The notes under the pieces: generated by a model
Database searches by the model: none
Seen by the model: only the letters and a program-made list of their open reading frames with translations
What the model was told of the DNA's origin: nothing
Program-made: the position numbers and the translations under genes
In this document: piece after piece, positions 50,243 through 59,296 of the stretch
How positions within the stretch are numbered: position 1 is the stretch's first letter
Layout of the letters: the number at the start of each line of letters is the position of its first letter
NCBI GenBank assembly: GCA_017461505.1
Contig: JAFTXV010000007.1
Coordinates: 372,001-436,000, forward strand
Length of the DNA: 64,000 nucleotides
Direction: 5' to 3'
Source: Paludibacteraceae bacterium
Lineage (GTDB): Bacteria; Bacteroidota; Bacteroidia; Bacteroidales; Paludibacteraceae

Positions 50243-51679
50243 ATGAAACGAGCATTACTTTTTCTTTTTTGTGCGCTCATGAGCACACAAATGTTTTCGG
50301 AGACATTATTCGGTTACTTGTTTCCTACGCTCGCATACTTAGAGCGTACGACTTGTTATTACCTTGAAGGCGAAGAGCAAAATAGAACACTCAATAGATT
50401 GAATTTTGAAGATAATATGTTCGAAGTGGATGGCAACGAGTATATAGAATACAACGATTTGTGGCTACGCGAAGACCAAGAGGGTAGAATATTTGTTTAT
50501 AGCGAACCTGCAAAAAAGGATTTGGTACTTTATGACTTTACACTTGAAGTAGGCGACACCCTCACAACCCTAAATATTGATATGGTTCCTATGACAGAGG
50601 GAGACCCGATATTACCAGGACTGAAACCTGTTGTAGTAGATTATCCTATCTATATTAATGGCGAGTTATCTAGCCCTATTGACACCTTAATCGTAACCGA
50701 CGTATCAATGGTTATGATGTGCGATAGCAACCAGTATAGGAAATGGACTTTCAGCAATGGTATGGAGTATATGGTGAATATCGGTCATTTAGGTGCAGAT
50801 TTCTTTCCTATAATCAGAAATCCATGGGAAGAGCTTCCTGCATGTTGCGTTGAAGAACACCTTGTTTGTGCCTCCAGTTACGATAGACTGATTTATTTGA
50901 TGGATGATGAAGAGAGAAATCGACTCAATATAGATTGCCCATGCACTTCATGGTCTAAAAAATGGCAATGGAGAAGTAATACTTGGAATGTATTGGAATA
51001 CAAGGATATGGCTTTGGAGCAAACTGCCCAAACATGGCAATATAAATTAGCCCATGACACTATCATTGACGGCAAAGAATATACCGCAGTGACCCGTCAT
51101 TGGACGGCGGACGAAGAAAGCACTAAGGAGTATGTGGCAGCAGTCCGATTTGCAGAGAATGAAAAAGCATATATCTATTATGACAACGCAGAATACCTCT
51201 TATATGCTTTTGGTTGGAAATATGAAGAAGGTGATACGCTTGAGGTGTTTGCGGGTATCAATAACTATGAACATTTTAAAACCTACAAATGTGTGATTAA
51301 TTGGGTAGATATGGCCGTTGGTGGTATTATTGAATACATGTATTATATGGATATTATTCACCCTATAACAGGTAATACTATTCCTTCTGCCTTGGTTTGG
51401 CAAGAGTTTATTGGCTCATACAATGGATTCTTGCATGGTGGTTTAGTAGATGCGAGTAACATGACTTCCCATTTACTTTGCGCCTATAGTAACGATGTTC
51501 GTAATTATTCTACTTGGAACGAGGATTTTCGCAAGTACGGCTGCGAGTACAACACCACAACTGATGTGCAAGATGTCACCACAACTACCTCACCATTCTC
51601 AAAAACTCTCATAGATGGTCATCTGGTGATCATCCGTGACGGCAAAACCTATAATGTTATGGGAGTAGAAGTGAAATAA
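50243..51679 (+). CDS. Exported protein of unknown function with short C-terminal sorting-like tail
   Basis: A 478-residue protein with a signal peptide (LLFLFCALMSTQMFS). The body is rich in Tyr/Trp/Asp and is repeated in style: two segments look alike (EEHLVCASS region and WQYKLAHDTIIDGKEYTAVTRHW). It ends in ITDVQDV-like linker and IDGHLVIIRDGKTYNVMGVEVK, the short C-terminal tail typical of many Bacteroidales secreted proteins. The promoter at 50177-50207 shows that the start is MKRALLF at 50243, not the upstream ATG at 50153. A hairpin terminator follows. Confidence 0.72.
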   Translation: MKRALLFLFCALMSTQMFSETLFGYLFPTLAYLERTTCYYLEGEEQNRTLNRLNFEDNMFEVDGNEYIEYNDLWLREDQEGRIFVYSEPAKKDLVLYDFTLEVGDTLTTLNIDMVPMTEGDPILPGLKPVVVDYPIYINGELSSPIDTLIVTDVSMVMMCDSNQYRKWTFSNGMEYMVNIGHLGADFFPIIRNPWEELPACCVEEHLVCASSYDRLIYLMDDEERNRLNIDCPCTSWSKKWQWRSNTWNVLEYKDMALEQTAQTWQYKLAHDTIIDGKEYTAVTRHWTADEESTKEYVAAVRFAENEKAYIYYDNAEYLLYAFGWKYEEGDTLEVFAGINNYEHFKTYKCVINWVDMAVGGIIEYMYYMDIIHPITGNTIPSALVWQEFIGSYNGFLHGGLVDASNMTSHLLCAYSNDVRNYSTWNEDFRKYGCEYNTTTDVQDVTTTTSPFSKTLIDGHLVIIRDGKTYNVMGVEVK

Positions 51680-51721
51680 TCACCTCTCATACTTCACCTC
51701 GTTTCCCTCACATTACCTCAT

Positions 51722-51752
51722 AACAAGCCTCCTCTCGGGGGCTTGTTTGTTT
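51722..51752 (+). terminator. Terminator of the 50243 gene
   Basis: AACAAGCCTCC-TCTC-GGGGGCTTGTT (one G-U) followed by TGTTTTCC. Confidence 0.8.
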
Positions 51753-51793
51753 TCCAACACATTTATTTTCTTGTAAAAAAAATCGCACAGCCC

Positions 51794-51826
51794 TTGCGCA
51801 TTTGCGATTTTTTCAGTACCTTTGCA
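51794..51826 (+). promoter_or_regulatory. Promoter of the efflux operon
   Basis: CTTGCGCATTTGCG at 51793-51806 and TACCTTTG at 51817-51824, 19 bases apart as measured from TTGC to TA. An AAATCGCA/TGCGATTT stem overlaps the spacer (about 51779-51812). Confidence 0.72.
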
Positions 51827-51856
51827 CCCTGAAGAGCATACAGTTCTTCCGAAAAA

Positions 51857-51949
51857 ATGAACAAGAAAACTAACTTACATTACTGCATTTCAGCATCTTA
51901 CATCTACATCCCTTATCATCGTAACATCAGTACCAACTGGGAAAGCTGA
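51857..51949 (+). CDS. Possible leader peptide of the efflux operon
   Basis: In the ~185-base leader before the TolC gene is a 30-codon open frame (MNKKTNLHYCISASYIYIP ... STNWES) starting about 25 bases after the predicted transcription start. It is rich in Tyr, Ile and Ser. The place and size fit a ribosome-sensing leader, but no attenuator stem was demonstrated. It may also be chance. Confidence 0.35.
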   Translation: MNKKTNLHYCISASYIYIPYHRNISTNWES

Positions 51950-52017
51950 AGCTAATGTAATCTCTCATTTTCCTACTATTTTAACCTCTAAGGTTGATTA
52001 CTAACTTTTAATTTTTT

Positions 52018-53337
52018 ATGTATATGAGCAACTTTCGTATGCTCATAGTGGCGTTGTGTGCGTCGCTATGTGCTTTGGGTAGCTATGCCCAACAACCCTA
52101 TGTGTTGACGCTGGAGCAGTTATTTGCTTTAGCGGATGAAAATAGCAAAACCATTCAAATCGAAAACGCTGCCGTCCTCGAAGCCCAGCAAGATGTCAAA
52201 GTGGCAAAAAACGCCTTAATGCCCGATATTGACATCTCACTATCCGCCAGTTACTTAGGCAATGGCTACCTAATGGATCGCAACTTCTCGAATGGGCAAA
52301 CCATCGACATACCCCACTTGGGCAATAACTTTGCCGTAGAAGCTACTCAACTGTTTTATGCGGGTGGTGCTGTGACCAATAGCATTGCTTTGGCAAAACT
52401 CAAGGAGGAGATGGCGAATATCAACCGTGAAGCCACACGCTCGCGCGTTCATTTTATGCTTACGGGCTTCTACCTCGACCTCTACAAACTGCAAAACGCG
52501 CTCCGTGTGTACGACCGTAGTATTGACTTGGCTAAGGTCGTCATTCAAGATACCAAAGCCCGCAACGAGGCAGGTGTGGCGTTGCAAAACGATGTCACTC
52601 GCTACGAACTGCAACTCAAGAACCTCGAACTGGCACGCCGCCGTGTAGCCAACTCCGTGGAAATTCTCAACTACGACCTTGTGACGATTCTTGGACTGCC
52701 GCTTGATACACAAATCATGCCTGATACCACGCTACTAGAGCAGTCGCTATCCATCCACGACCTTACCTACTGGCAGCAACTGGCGCAAAGCGACGCCTAT
52801 GCCGTCAAGCAGTCTGCACTAGCTGTACAAATGGGCGAGCGAGGCGAGAAACTGGCACGCTCGGAGATGATTCCAAACATTGCCCTCTTTGTTGGTAACC
52901 ATTTGGATGGTCCCATCACGATTGAGGTACCTGTGATCAACAGCAATTTCAACTACTGGTATGTCGGCATAGGTGTTTCCTACAAACTATCGTCGCTCTA
53001 CAAAGCCAGTCGCACGCTCAAGAAAGCTCAACTCAGCACCGACCTCAGTCGCCATCGCCAACAAGACATCCTGGAGCAAACCAACCTATCCGTACAAGCC
53101 GACTACACCCGCTATATCGAAGCCTTCGAGGAAGTCGCAACATTGGAGAAAAGCGTCCAACTTGCCAACGAGAACTACAGCGTCATCGAAAATCGCTACC
53201 GCAACGATATCGCTCTCGTGACCGACATGCTCGATGCGTCCAACCAACTGCTGGATGCCGAATTGCAACTCGTCAACGCACGAATAAATGTGCTATTCAA
53301 CTACTACAAACTCAAAAACACATCTGGAAACTTATAA
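52018..53337 (+). CDS. TolC family outer membrane efflux protein
   Basis: A 439-residue protein with signal peptide (LIVALCASLCALGSYAQ) and two OEP repeats: long helices of the tunnel (QDVKVAKNALMPDIDISLSASY; NREATRSRVHFMLTGFYLDLYK; LARRRVANSVEILNYDLVTILG) and matching second half (LEQTNLSVQADYTRYIEAFEEV). It forms the outer channel for the HlyD/MFS pump downstream. HlyD starts 12 bases behind it. The operon has a long leader with a small ORF, suggesting induced expression. Confidence 0.92.
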   Translation: MYMSNFRMLIVALCASLCALGSYAQQPYVLTLEQLFALADENSKTIQIENAAVLEAQQDVKVAKNALMPDIDISLSASYLGNGYLMDRNFSNGQTIDIPHLGNNFAVEATQLFYAGGAVTNSIALAKLKEEMANINREATRSRVHFMLTGFYLDLYKLQNALRVYDRSIDLAKVVIQDTKARNEAGVALQNDVTRYELQLKNLELARRRVANSVEILNYDLVTILGLPLDTQIMPDTTLLEQSLSIHDLTYWQQLAQSDAYAVKQSALAVQMGERGEKLARSEMIPNIALFVGNHLDGPITIEVPVINSNFNYWYVGIGVSYKLSSLYKASRTLKKAQLSTDLSRHRQQDILEQTNLSVQADYTRYIEAFEEVATLEKSVQLANENYSVIENRYRNDIALVTDMLDASNQLLDAELQLVNARINVLFNYYKLKNTSGNL

Positions 53338-53349
53338 AAACATATCAAT

Positions 53350-54384
53350 ATGAAAAGAAGAACTAAAAAACTGATTTACAACATTTTTGCTTGTGTCCTA
53401 ACCCTTGGTGCCTGCTCTTGGGTTTGTGCCAAATTCATTCACTTGGGCAATGTAGAATTTACCGAGAACGCCCAAGTCAAACAGCACATCGTGCCTGTCA
53501 ATTCACGTGTACAGGGCTTTGTCAAAGAACTGCGTTTCGACGAATACACCCAAGTACACAAAGGGGACACGCTCGTCATTATCGAAGATGCCGAGTACCG
53601 CTATCACGTGGCGCAAGCACAGGCTAATCTCGACAATGCTCGCAAGGGAAAAGATGCCATGCACAATGTCATTTCTACCACCCAAACGAATATCTCTGTG
53701 ACGGATGCCAGCATTGAGGAAGCACGCATTATCTTGGAAAATGCCGAGCGCAACTATCAGCGTTTCAGTACTTTGTATGAACAAAATGCTGTCACTCGCC
53801 AACAGCATGATGACATGCACACTGCCTACTTGGCTGCCAAAGCACGCTACGAGATGCTCCAAAATCAAAAGGAGAGTGTCCGTTCCGTTAGCCGAGAGCA
53901 GAACACCCGCCTCGGACAAAACGAAGCAGGTATCAAGTTGGCTGAAGCCGCTCTCGAACTCGCACGACTCAATCTCTCCTACACCATCATCACAGCTCCT
54001 TGCGATGGCTACACAGGCCGCAAGGATATTCAAGTGGGACAACTCATCCAACCTGGACAAACACTCGTAGATATAGTAGATGCAGAAAACAAATGGATCA
54101 TCGCCAACTACAAAGAGACACAAACCGCCAATATCGCTGTGGGTCAGATTGTTGAGATAGAGGTAGATGCTGTGCCCGACCACATCTTCAAGGGCATAGT
54201 GCGCTCTGTATCTCGTGCTACAGGCGCCAGTTTCTCGCTCTTGCCACAAGACAATTCCTCGGGTAACTTCGTGAAGATAGAGCAACGCATACCTGTGCGT
54301 ATCGACTTCACAGATGACAATGACACCGAAGCCCTGCAACGCGTGAGTGCGGGTATGAATGTAGAATGTAAAGTGCTGTACTAA
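53350..54384 (+). CDS. HlyD/EmrA family periplasmic adaptor
   Basis: A 344-residue membrane fusion protein: one N-terminal membrane helix (about 9-27), lipoyl-like halves (VPVNSRVQGFVKELRF; ITAPCDGYTGRKDIQVGQLIQPGQTLVDIV), a long coiled coil between them (about 80-200) and a beta-barrel (ANIAVGQIVEIEVDAVPDHIFKGIVRSV). It bridges the MFS pump and TolC, as in EmrAB-TolC. Its stop overlaps the MFS start by one base (TAATG). Confidence 0.93.
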   Translation: MKRRTKKLIYNIFACVLTLGACSWVCAKFIHLGNVEFTENAQVKQHIVPVNSRVQGFVKELRFDEYTQVHKGDTLVIIEDAEYRYHVAQAQANLDNARKGKDAMHNVISTTQTNISVTDASIEEARIILENAERNYQRFSTLYEQNAVTRQQHDDMHTAYLAAKARYEMLQNQKESVRSVSREQNTRLGQNEAGIKLAEAALELARLNLSYTIITAPCDGYTGRKDIQVGQLIQPGQTLVDIVDAENKWIIANYKETQTANIAVGQIVEIEVDAVPDHIFKGIVRSVSRATGASFSLLPQDNSSGNFVKIEQRIPVRIDFTDDNDTEALQRVSAGMNVECKVLY

Positions 54385-56006
54385 TGGGACATCATCACGA
54401 TCCAAATCAACCCTTCTCCATACCGCAGATACGCTTCATACCCGAACCGCTCAAACCTTGGCTGTTGATCTTGTTTATCATCATCTTCAACTGCACAGGC
54501 GGCGTGTATATGGCAGCTGTGAGCGATATGGTGGGCAGCACGCAGCTCCTGCAAGAAGACATCATGATGGCAGGCTATGCCTCTCTAGTAGGCATGGCAC
54601 TGTTCTTCGCCATCATGTTCCGTCTTAAGTGGGCAGTTCGTCCTAAGACGGCTCTCGGTTCGTGCACACTCGTGCTAATTGCTGCTAATCTGATTTGCAT
54701 GCACACCAGTTCGGTGCCAGTCTTAGTGGGCGTTTGTCTGGTGTCAGGTTTCTTCCGTATGTGGGCAATATACGAGTGCAACTCCACTATCCAACTATGG
54801 ATTACGCCCAAACGCGACATGTCGATATGGTTCTGCTATATCTACCTTATGGTCAATAGCACCATCCAGTTTACGGGCATTGCCGCCCTATCGTTCTCCG
54901 TTTGGGCATCGTGGCACTATATGTATTGGTTCATCATCGGCGCATTGCTGCTAATCTACCTGATTGTGCTCATCTGTTTCCGTGGTATCTCCATCATGCA
55001 ACGCCTCCCGCTCTATGGTATCGATTGGATAGGTATGCTGCTATGGAGCATGACGGCCATGAGTATCCTCTTTATCTGCGTCTATGGTGAACACTATGAC
55101 TGGTGGCAATCCGAACAAATTCGTTTGGCGACTGGCTTAGGCATTGCCTCATTAGTACTCAACCTCTGGCGCACACGCTACCTGCGACATCCGTATATCT
55201 CATTGGAAATCTTCAAGATACCCATCGTGCCAATCTGCGTGGCGATTATCCTTGTTATGGACTTGTTACTAGCACCCTCGCATATCTTTGAGCATGCACT
55301 CATGGAGAGCGTACTCGGCTATGACCACCTCAACACTCTAACACTCAATTGGGTAGCTATCCTTGGTGTAGTGATTGGTGTGGTGTTCACATGGCAGACT
55401 TTTGCTCGCCGTAAGTGGACTTACCAACGCATGCTGGTGATTGCTTTCTCCTGCTTTGCGTTCTACTTGGCGTACTTCTATTTCCGCATCGATTATAACC
55501 TCCCCAAAGAGGCACTATACCTCCCTGTTATTGTGCGCTCTGCGGGCTATGTCATCGTGGCAGTACTCATGCTTACTGCTAATGCCAGACTACCTTTCCC
55601 ATTTATCTTCTTGCACGGCTTGTCCTTCCAAAATATGTTCAGTGCCGCCTTGGCTGCGCCTATCGGCACGGCTATTATCGGACGACTGCTGAAGGTAGTC
55701 ATGACCCGCAATGCCATGCTACTGAGCCAAGACATGGACCATCTCTCGCTCTCCGCTTCGCATACGCCGATAGGCGAACTCTACGGCATGGTGCAGGTGC
55801 AAGCTCTGCTGGAGTCTATGAAAGAGATCTATGGTTGGCTCTTGTTCGTGGCTATCTTGTGCCTCATTGGCTTGATGCTGCGCTATAGCGGTATTCGTCC
55901 CGTAAAAGTGATAGAACCTACCTATCGCTTCATCCATAACTTCCTACGCAACAATACAGGCCTCCTCCGCCTGCGTAAAAGAAAAGTGCAGGGAGATACA
56001 TTATAA
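54384..56006 (+). CDS. MFS multidrug exporter, EmrB/DHA2-like
   Basis: A 540-residue protein with about fourteen membrane helices. It keeps the layout of DHA2 (EmrB) drug:H+ antiporters, such as a basic RLKWAVRPKTALG loop and WASWHYMYWFIIGALLLIYLI, but the classical motif A and C are weak, as is common for Bacteroidota members. With HlyD and TolC it makes a tripartite drug or metabolite exporter. The substrate is unknown. It is the last gene of the operon; the broken nhaA begins 19 bases behind. Confidence 0.88.
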   Translation: MGHHHDPNQPFSIPQIRFIPEPLKPWLLILFIIIFNCTGGVYMAAVSDMVGSTQLLQEDIMMAGYASLVGMALFFAIMFRLKWAVRPKTALGSCTLVLIAANLICMHTSSVPVLVGVCLVSGFFRMWAIYECNSTIQLWITPKRDMSIWFCYIYLMVNSTIQFTGIAALSFSVWASWHYMYWFIIGALLLIYLIVLICFRGISIMQRLPLYGIDWIGMLLWSMTAMSILFICVYGEHYDWWQSEQIRLATGLGIASLVLNLWRTRYLRHPYISLEIFKIPIVPICVAIILVMDLLLAPSHIFEHALMESVLGYDHLNTLTLNWVAILGVVIGVVFTWQTFARRKWTYQRMLVIAFSCFAFYLAYFYFRIDYNLPKEALYLPVIVRSAGYVIVAVLMLTANARLPFPFIFLHGLSFQNMFSAALAAPIGTAIIGRLLKVVMTRNAMLLSQDMDHLSLSASHTPIGELYGMVQVQALLESMKEIYGWLLFVAILCLIGLMLRYSGIRPVKVIEPTYRFIHNFLRNNTGLLRLRKRKVQGDTL

Positions 56007-56024
56007 ACATTAATCCTAAATAAT

Positions 56025-56114
56025 ATGAAATCAACTAATTATAGTTTTATGAGCCAATTCAAAGCACATATCAATTCTAGCGTTGTATTGATCTTCTTTA
56101 CTATTCTCGCATAG
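56025..56114 (+). pseudogene. N-terminal part of nhaA ended by an in-frame amber codon
   Basis: ATG at 56025 begins MKSTNYSFMSQFKAHINSS, followed by a first-helix segment VVLIFFTILA and then TAG (56112-56114). The frame continues without shift into ACANIPSIKDWYFSLWQ and the rest of NhaA; homologues read through here with a sense codon (helix 1, WAN-type region). Confidence 0.8.
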
Positions 56115-56237
56115 GCATGTGCCAATATCCCAAGTATCAAAGATTGGTATTTTTCCCTCTGGCAATATCCTATCAGTCTTGCTATTGGTGAGTTTAATTT
56201 CTTCAGCCATCATGGACATGCCATCACGCTTGGACAG

Positions 56238-57371
56238 ATGATCAACGACTTCCTTATGGCTATCTTTTTCCTATCGGTTGGATTGGAGATCAAGCGTGAG
56301 ATCAAGGTTGGCGAACTATCCACCAAAGACAAAGCGCTACTGCCTATCATCGGCGCTTGTGGTGGTATGTTAGTGCCTGTAGTGATCTTCTACCTCGTTT
56401 GCCCTGACGAGGCAGCTATGCAACGTGGTTTGGCTATCCCTATGGCTACGGATATAGCCTTCTCATTGGGTGTACTAGCTGTCTTCAAGTCGCGCGTACC
56501 TATCGGACTAAAGGTCTTTCTGGCTGCTTTGGCGGTAGCAGATGATTTGGGTGGTATCATCGTAATAGCACTTTTCTATTCATCGAATATCAATTATCTA
56601 TTCTTGGGCTTATCAGCTTTGTGTGTGATGCTTTTGATTATTGGCAATGTGCTAAATATGCGCTCCAAAGGCTTTTACCTTACTTTAGGACTTGTACTAT
56701 GGTATATGATGCTCAATTCGGGCATTCACGCCACCATCGCAGGCGTGATTGTTGCCTTCTGCGTACCTGCCACATTGAAGAAAGGTACAGGTTACTATTT
56801 AGAGCGTATTCGCCAGCATATCAATCAGTTCCCAGTTATTGATATTGATAAACAACACAACACTATCGTACTGACTAACGACCAGATACACACACTCAAG
56901 AGCATCGAATCGGCTGCAGACAAGATGATTAGTCCCTTGCAAGATTTAGAAGATAATCTCCACTCTTTTATCAACTACTTGGTCATTCCGCTCTTTGCTT
57001 TTGCCAATGCAGGTATTGACCTCTCGCACATGAGTGTAGGTACGCTCTTCTCGGGTGTCAGTTTGGCGGTGATGTTGGGTTTGGTAGTAGGTAAGTTCTT
57101 GGGTGTATTCTCCTTTTCATGGTTGGCAATACGCCTCAAATGGGTATCCTTGCCTGTTGGCGCAAGCTGGCAATCTTTTGCCAGTGTGTGCATGGTATGT
57201 GGTATTGGTTTTACGGTGTCGATGTTTATCGCAGACTTGTCGTATGCAGGCTTAGGAGAGAGTGGTGCATTACTTCTTGATCAAGCCAAATTGGGCGTAC
57301 TCTGTGGCTCCGTCATCTCTGCTGTTATCGGATGTATCTTACTCCATAAAACGCTACCACAATCGAAGTAA
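56238..57371 (+). CDS. nhaA: Na+/H+ antiporter NhaA, main part of an amber-interrupted gene
   Basis: The frame from 56115 to 57371 encodes NhaA from helix 1 on; the first ATG in it (56238) starts MINDFLMAIFFLSVGLEIKREI, already in helix 2. Key NhaA parts are present: IPMATDIAFSLGVL and LAVADDLGGIIVIALFYS with the two essential adjacent Asp, NSGIHATIAGV, and PLFAFANAGI. NhaA exports Na+ in exchange for protons and sets pH/sodium tolerance. Without the region before 56238 the protein would lack its first helix, so the gene is probably inactive unless TAG is read through or is an error. Terminator at 57439-57468. Confidence 0.85.
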   Translation: MINDFLMAIFFLSVGLEIKREIKVGELSTKDKALLPIIGACGGMLVPVVIFYLVCPDEAAMQRGLAIPMATDIAFSLGVLAVFKSRVPIGLKVFLAALAVADDLGGIIVIALFYSSNINYLFLGLSALCVMLLIIGNVLNMRSKGFYLTLGLVLWYMMLNSGIHATIAGVIVAFCVPATLKKGTGYYLERIRQHINQFPVIDIDKQHNTIVLTNDQIHTLKSIESAADKMISPLQDLEDNLHSFINYLVIPLFAFANAGIDLSHMSVGTLFSGVSLAVMLGLVVGKFLGVFSFSWLAIRLKWVSLPVGASWQSFASVCMVCGIGFTVSMFIADLSYAGLGESGALLLDQAKLGVLCGSVISAVIGCILLHKTLPQSK

Positions 57372-57410
57372 AGAACAAGACCTTCCCACAGTCAAGGTAG
57401 AGTATGTGAC

Positions 57411-57419
57411 TTATCCACA
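57411..57419 (+). promoter_or_regulatory. Single consensus DnaA box
   Basis: TTATCCACA, exact consensus, in the nhaA-pgk gap. Alone it is weak evidence for regulation, but it may belong to the origin neighbourhood. Confidence 0.45.
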
Positions 57420-57438
57420 ACGAACACCTGTTTAAACC

Positions 57439-57468
57439 AACAGAGCGGCACCAACGTGTCGCTCTGTT
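57439..57468 (+). terminator. Hairpin terminator behind nhaA
   Basis: AACAGAGCGGCAC-CAAC-GTGTCGCTCTGTT (one G-U), followed by CCCTTCTCGCC; T-content is low. Confidence 0.6.
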
Positions 57469-57511
57469 CCCTTCTCGCCTTTACACTCTACACTCTCCCA
57501 CCTACACTAAA

Positions 57512-57535
57512 AAATCGCACAAAAATGCGATTTCT
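57512..57535. terminator. AAATCGCA/TGCGATTT hairpin upstream of pgk
   Basis: 8-base stem (57512-57519 / 57526-57533) with a 6-base loop and A/T flanks; the same word type occurs at 6235-6260 and 51779-51812. Confidence 0.6.
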
Positions 57536-57536
57536 C

Positions 57537-57570
57537 TTGCACATATCACAAAAATACACTATCTTTGCAC
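57537..57570 (+). promoter_or_regulatory. Promoter of pgk
   Basis: TTGCACATATC at 57537-57547, spacer, TATCTTTG at 57560-57567; leader of about 75 bases. Confidence 0.7.
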
Positions 57571-57648
57571 CCGAATTTGGCAAAATGTGCAATAGTGCAC
57601 GATGCTACAAAAAACTGAACAATATTAACAAATAAATACTGTACGATT

Positions 57649-58896
57649 ATGACAATTAATGATTACAAATTCGCTGGTAAGAAAGCGATTGTTCGCGTGG
57701 ACTTTAATGTGCCATTGAACGAGAACGGAGAGATTACCGACGACACCCGTATCCGCGGTGCGTTGCCAACCCTCAAACACATCCTCAAAGAGGGTGGTGC
57801 GCTCATCATCATGAGCCACATGGGTAAACCAAAAGGCAAAGTAGTTGCTAAATATAGCTTGAAGCAAATTGTTGACGCTGTTAGTGCTGCACTCGGTACT
57901 CCTGTACAATTCGCTGAGGATTGTGCTAAGGCTGCTGAGCAAGCTGCTGCACTCAAAGCAGGTGAAGTACTTCTTCTCGAGAACCTCCGCTACTATCCAG
58001 AAGAGGAAGGCAAACCAGTAGGTATCGACAAAGAGGATCCTGCATACGAAGAGGCAAAGAAAGCCATGAAAGCAAGCCAAAAAGAGTTCGCTAAGACTTT
58101 GGCAAGCTATGCTGACTGCTATGTAAACGATGCTTTCGGTACTGCTCACCGCAAACATGCTTCTACCGCTGTGATCGCTGACTACTTTGATGCGGACAAC
58201 AAGATGCTCGGCTACCTCATGGAGAAAGAGGTTCAAGCTGTGGATAATATCCTCTCTAACATCAAACGTCCTTTCACCGCTATCATGGGTGGTTCTAAAG
58301 TTTCTACCAAGATTGGTATCATCGAGAACCTCATGGACAAAGTGGACAACCTTATCCTCTGTGGTGGTATGACCTATACTTTCGCTAAAGCCAATGGTGG
58401 CGAGATTGGTAACTCTATCTGCGAGAACGACAAACTCGAACTCGCACTCGATATTGTAGCTCAAGCTAAAGCCAAAGGTGTAAACCTCGTATTGGCAACT
58501 GACTGCGTAGCAGCTGATGATTTCTCTAACGATGCCAATACTCAAATTTGCCCAAGCAATGCTATCCCAGAAGGCTGGGAAGGTGTGGATGCTGGTCCAG
58601 AGAGCCGCAAAGCATTTGCTGCTGCCATTGAAGGTGCAAAGACTATCCTTTGGAATGGTCCTGCAGGTGTGTTTGAGTTCGACAACTTCGCTGCTGGTTC
58701 TAAGGCAATCGCTGAGGCAATTGCTAAAGCAACCGACGAAGGTGCATATAGTTTGATTGGTGGTGGTGACAGCGTAGCATGCGTAAACAAGTTCGGCATG
58801 GCTGACCGTGTAAGTTATATCTCTACTGGTGGTGGTGCATTGCTCGAGGCTATCGAGGGTAAAGTACTCCCAGGTGTAGCAGCAATCAAAGGTTAA
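57649..58896 (+). CDS. pgk: Phosphoglycerate kinase
   Basis: A 415-residue glycolytic enzyme that makes ATP from 1,3-bisphosphoglycerate. Motifs: [16 protein letters not shown] (about 15-30), [59 protein letters not shown] and the C-terminal [13 protein letters not shown]. Codon use is strongly biased, as for a highly expressed gene. DUF3127 follows after 4 bases. Confidence 0.98.
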   Translation: MTINDYKFAGKKAIVRVDFNVPLNENGEITDDTRIRGALPTLKHILKEGGALIIMSHMGKPKGKVVAKYSLKQIVDAVSAALGTPVQFAEDCAKAAEQAAALKAGEVLLLENLRYYPEEEGKPVGIDKEDPAYEEAKKAMKASQKEFAKTLASYADCYVNDAFGTAHRKHASTAVIADYFDADNKMLGYLMEKEVQAVDNILSNIKRPFTAIMGGSKVSTKIGIIENLMDKVDNLILCGGMTYTFAKANGGEIGNSICENDKLELALDIVAQAKAKGVNLVLATDCVAADDFSNDANTQICPSNAIPEGWEGVDAGPESRKAFAAAIEGAKTILWNGPAGVFEFDNFAAGSKAIAEAIAKATDEGAYSLIGGGDSVACVNKFGMADRVSYISTGGGALLEAIEGKVLPGVAAIKG

Positions 58897-58900
58897 GAAT

Positions 58901-59296
58901 ATGGAAATTTCAGGTAAGATTATACAAGTATTGCCAGAGCAAGGTGGCGTAAGCAAAACCTCTGGTAAGGAGTGGAAGCTCCAAGCTTATGTACTTGAAA
59001 CACAAGAGCAATATCCACGTAAGGTGCATTTTGAGGTGTTTGGCGAAGACCGTATCAAAGCTAACCCATGCCAATTGGATGATATTGTAACTGTTAGTTT
59101 CGATATTGAAAGCCGCGAGTTCAATGGTCGTTGGTACACCTCTATCCGTGCGTGGAAGATCCAACAAGGTGTAGTAGATGCTGCGGCAGCTCCAGCACCT
59201 GTGGCTGAACCAGCTCCTGTAGCTGCTCCACAAGCTAATGTAGCAACTTTTGATGCTGCGGCAGGTGTGGACGAAACAACCGATCTCCCATTCTAA
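58901..59296 (+). CDS. DUF3127 protein (OB-fold, SSB-like acidic tip)
   Basis: A 131-residue protein. Residues 1-90 form the DUF3127 domain (ISGKIIQVLPEQGGVSKTSGKEWKLQAYVLE ... DIVTVSFDIESREFNGRWYTSIRAWKI), an OB-fold related to single-strand-binding proteins and nearly confined to Bacteroidota. A low-complexity Ala/Pro linker (about 95-115) leads to a C-terminal DETTDLPF, which is much like the DDxIPF tip of SSB that recruits repair and replication proteins. It ends in TAATG overlapping the next gene by one base; its linkage to pgk is by transcription only. Confidence 0.85.
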   Translation: MEISGKIIQVLPEQGGVSKTSGKEWKLQAYVLETQEQYPRKVHFEVFGEDRIKANPCQLDDIVTVSFDIESREFNGRWYTSIRAWKIQQGVVDAAAAPAPVAEPAPVAAPQANVATFDAAAGVDETTDLPF

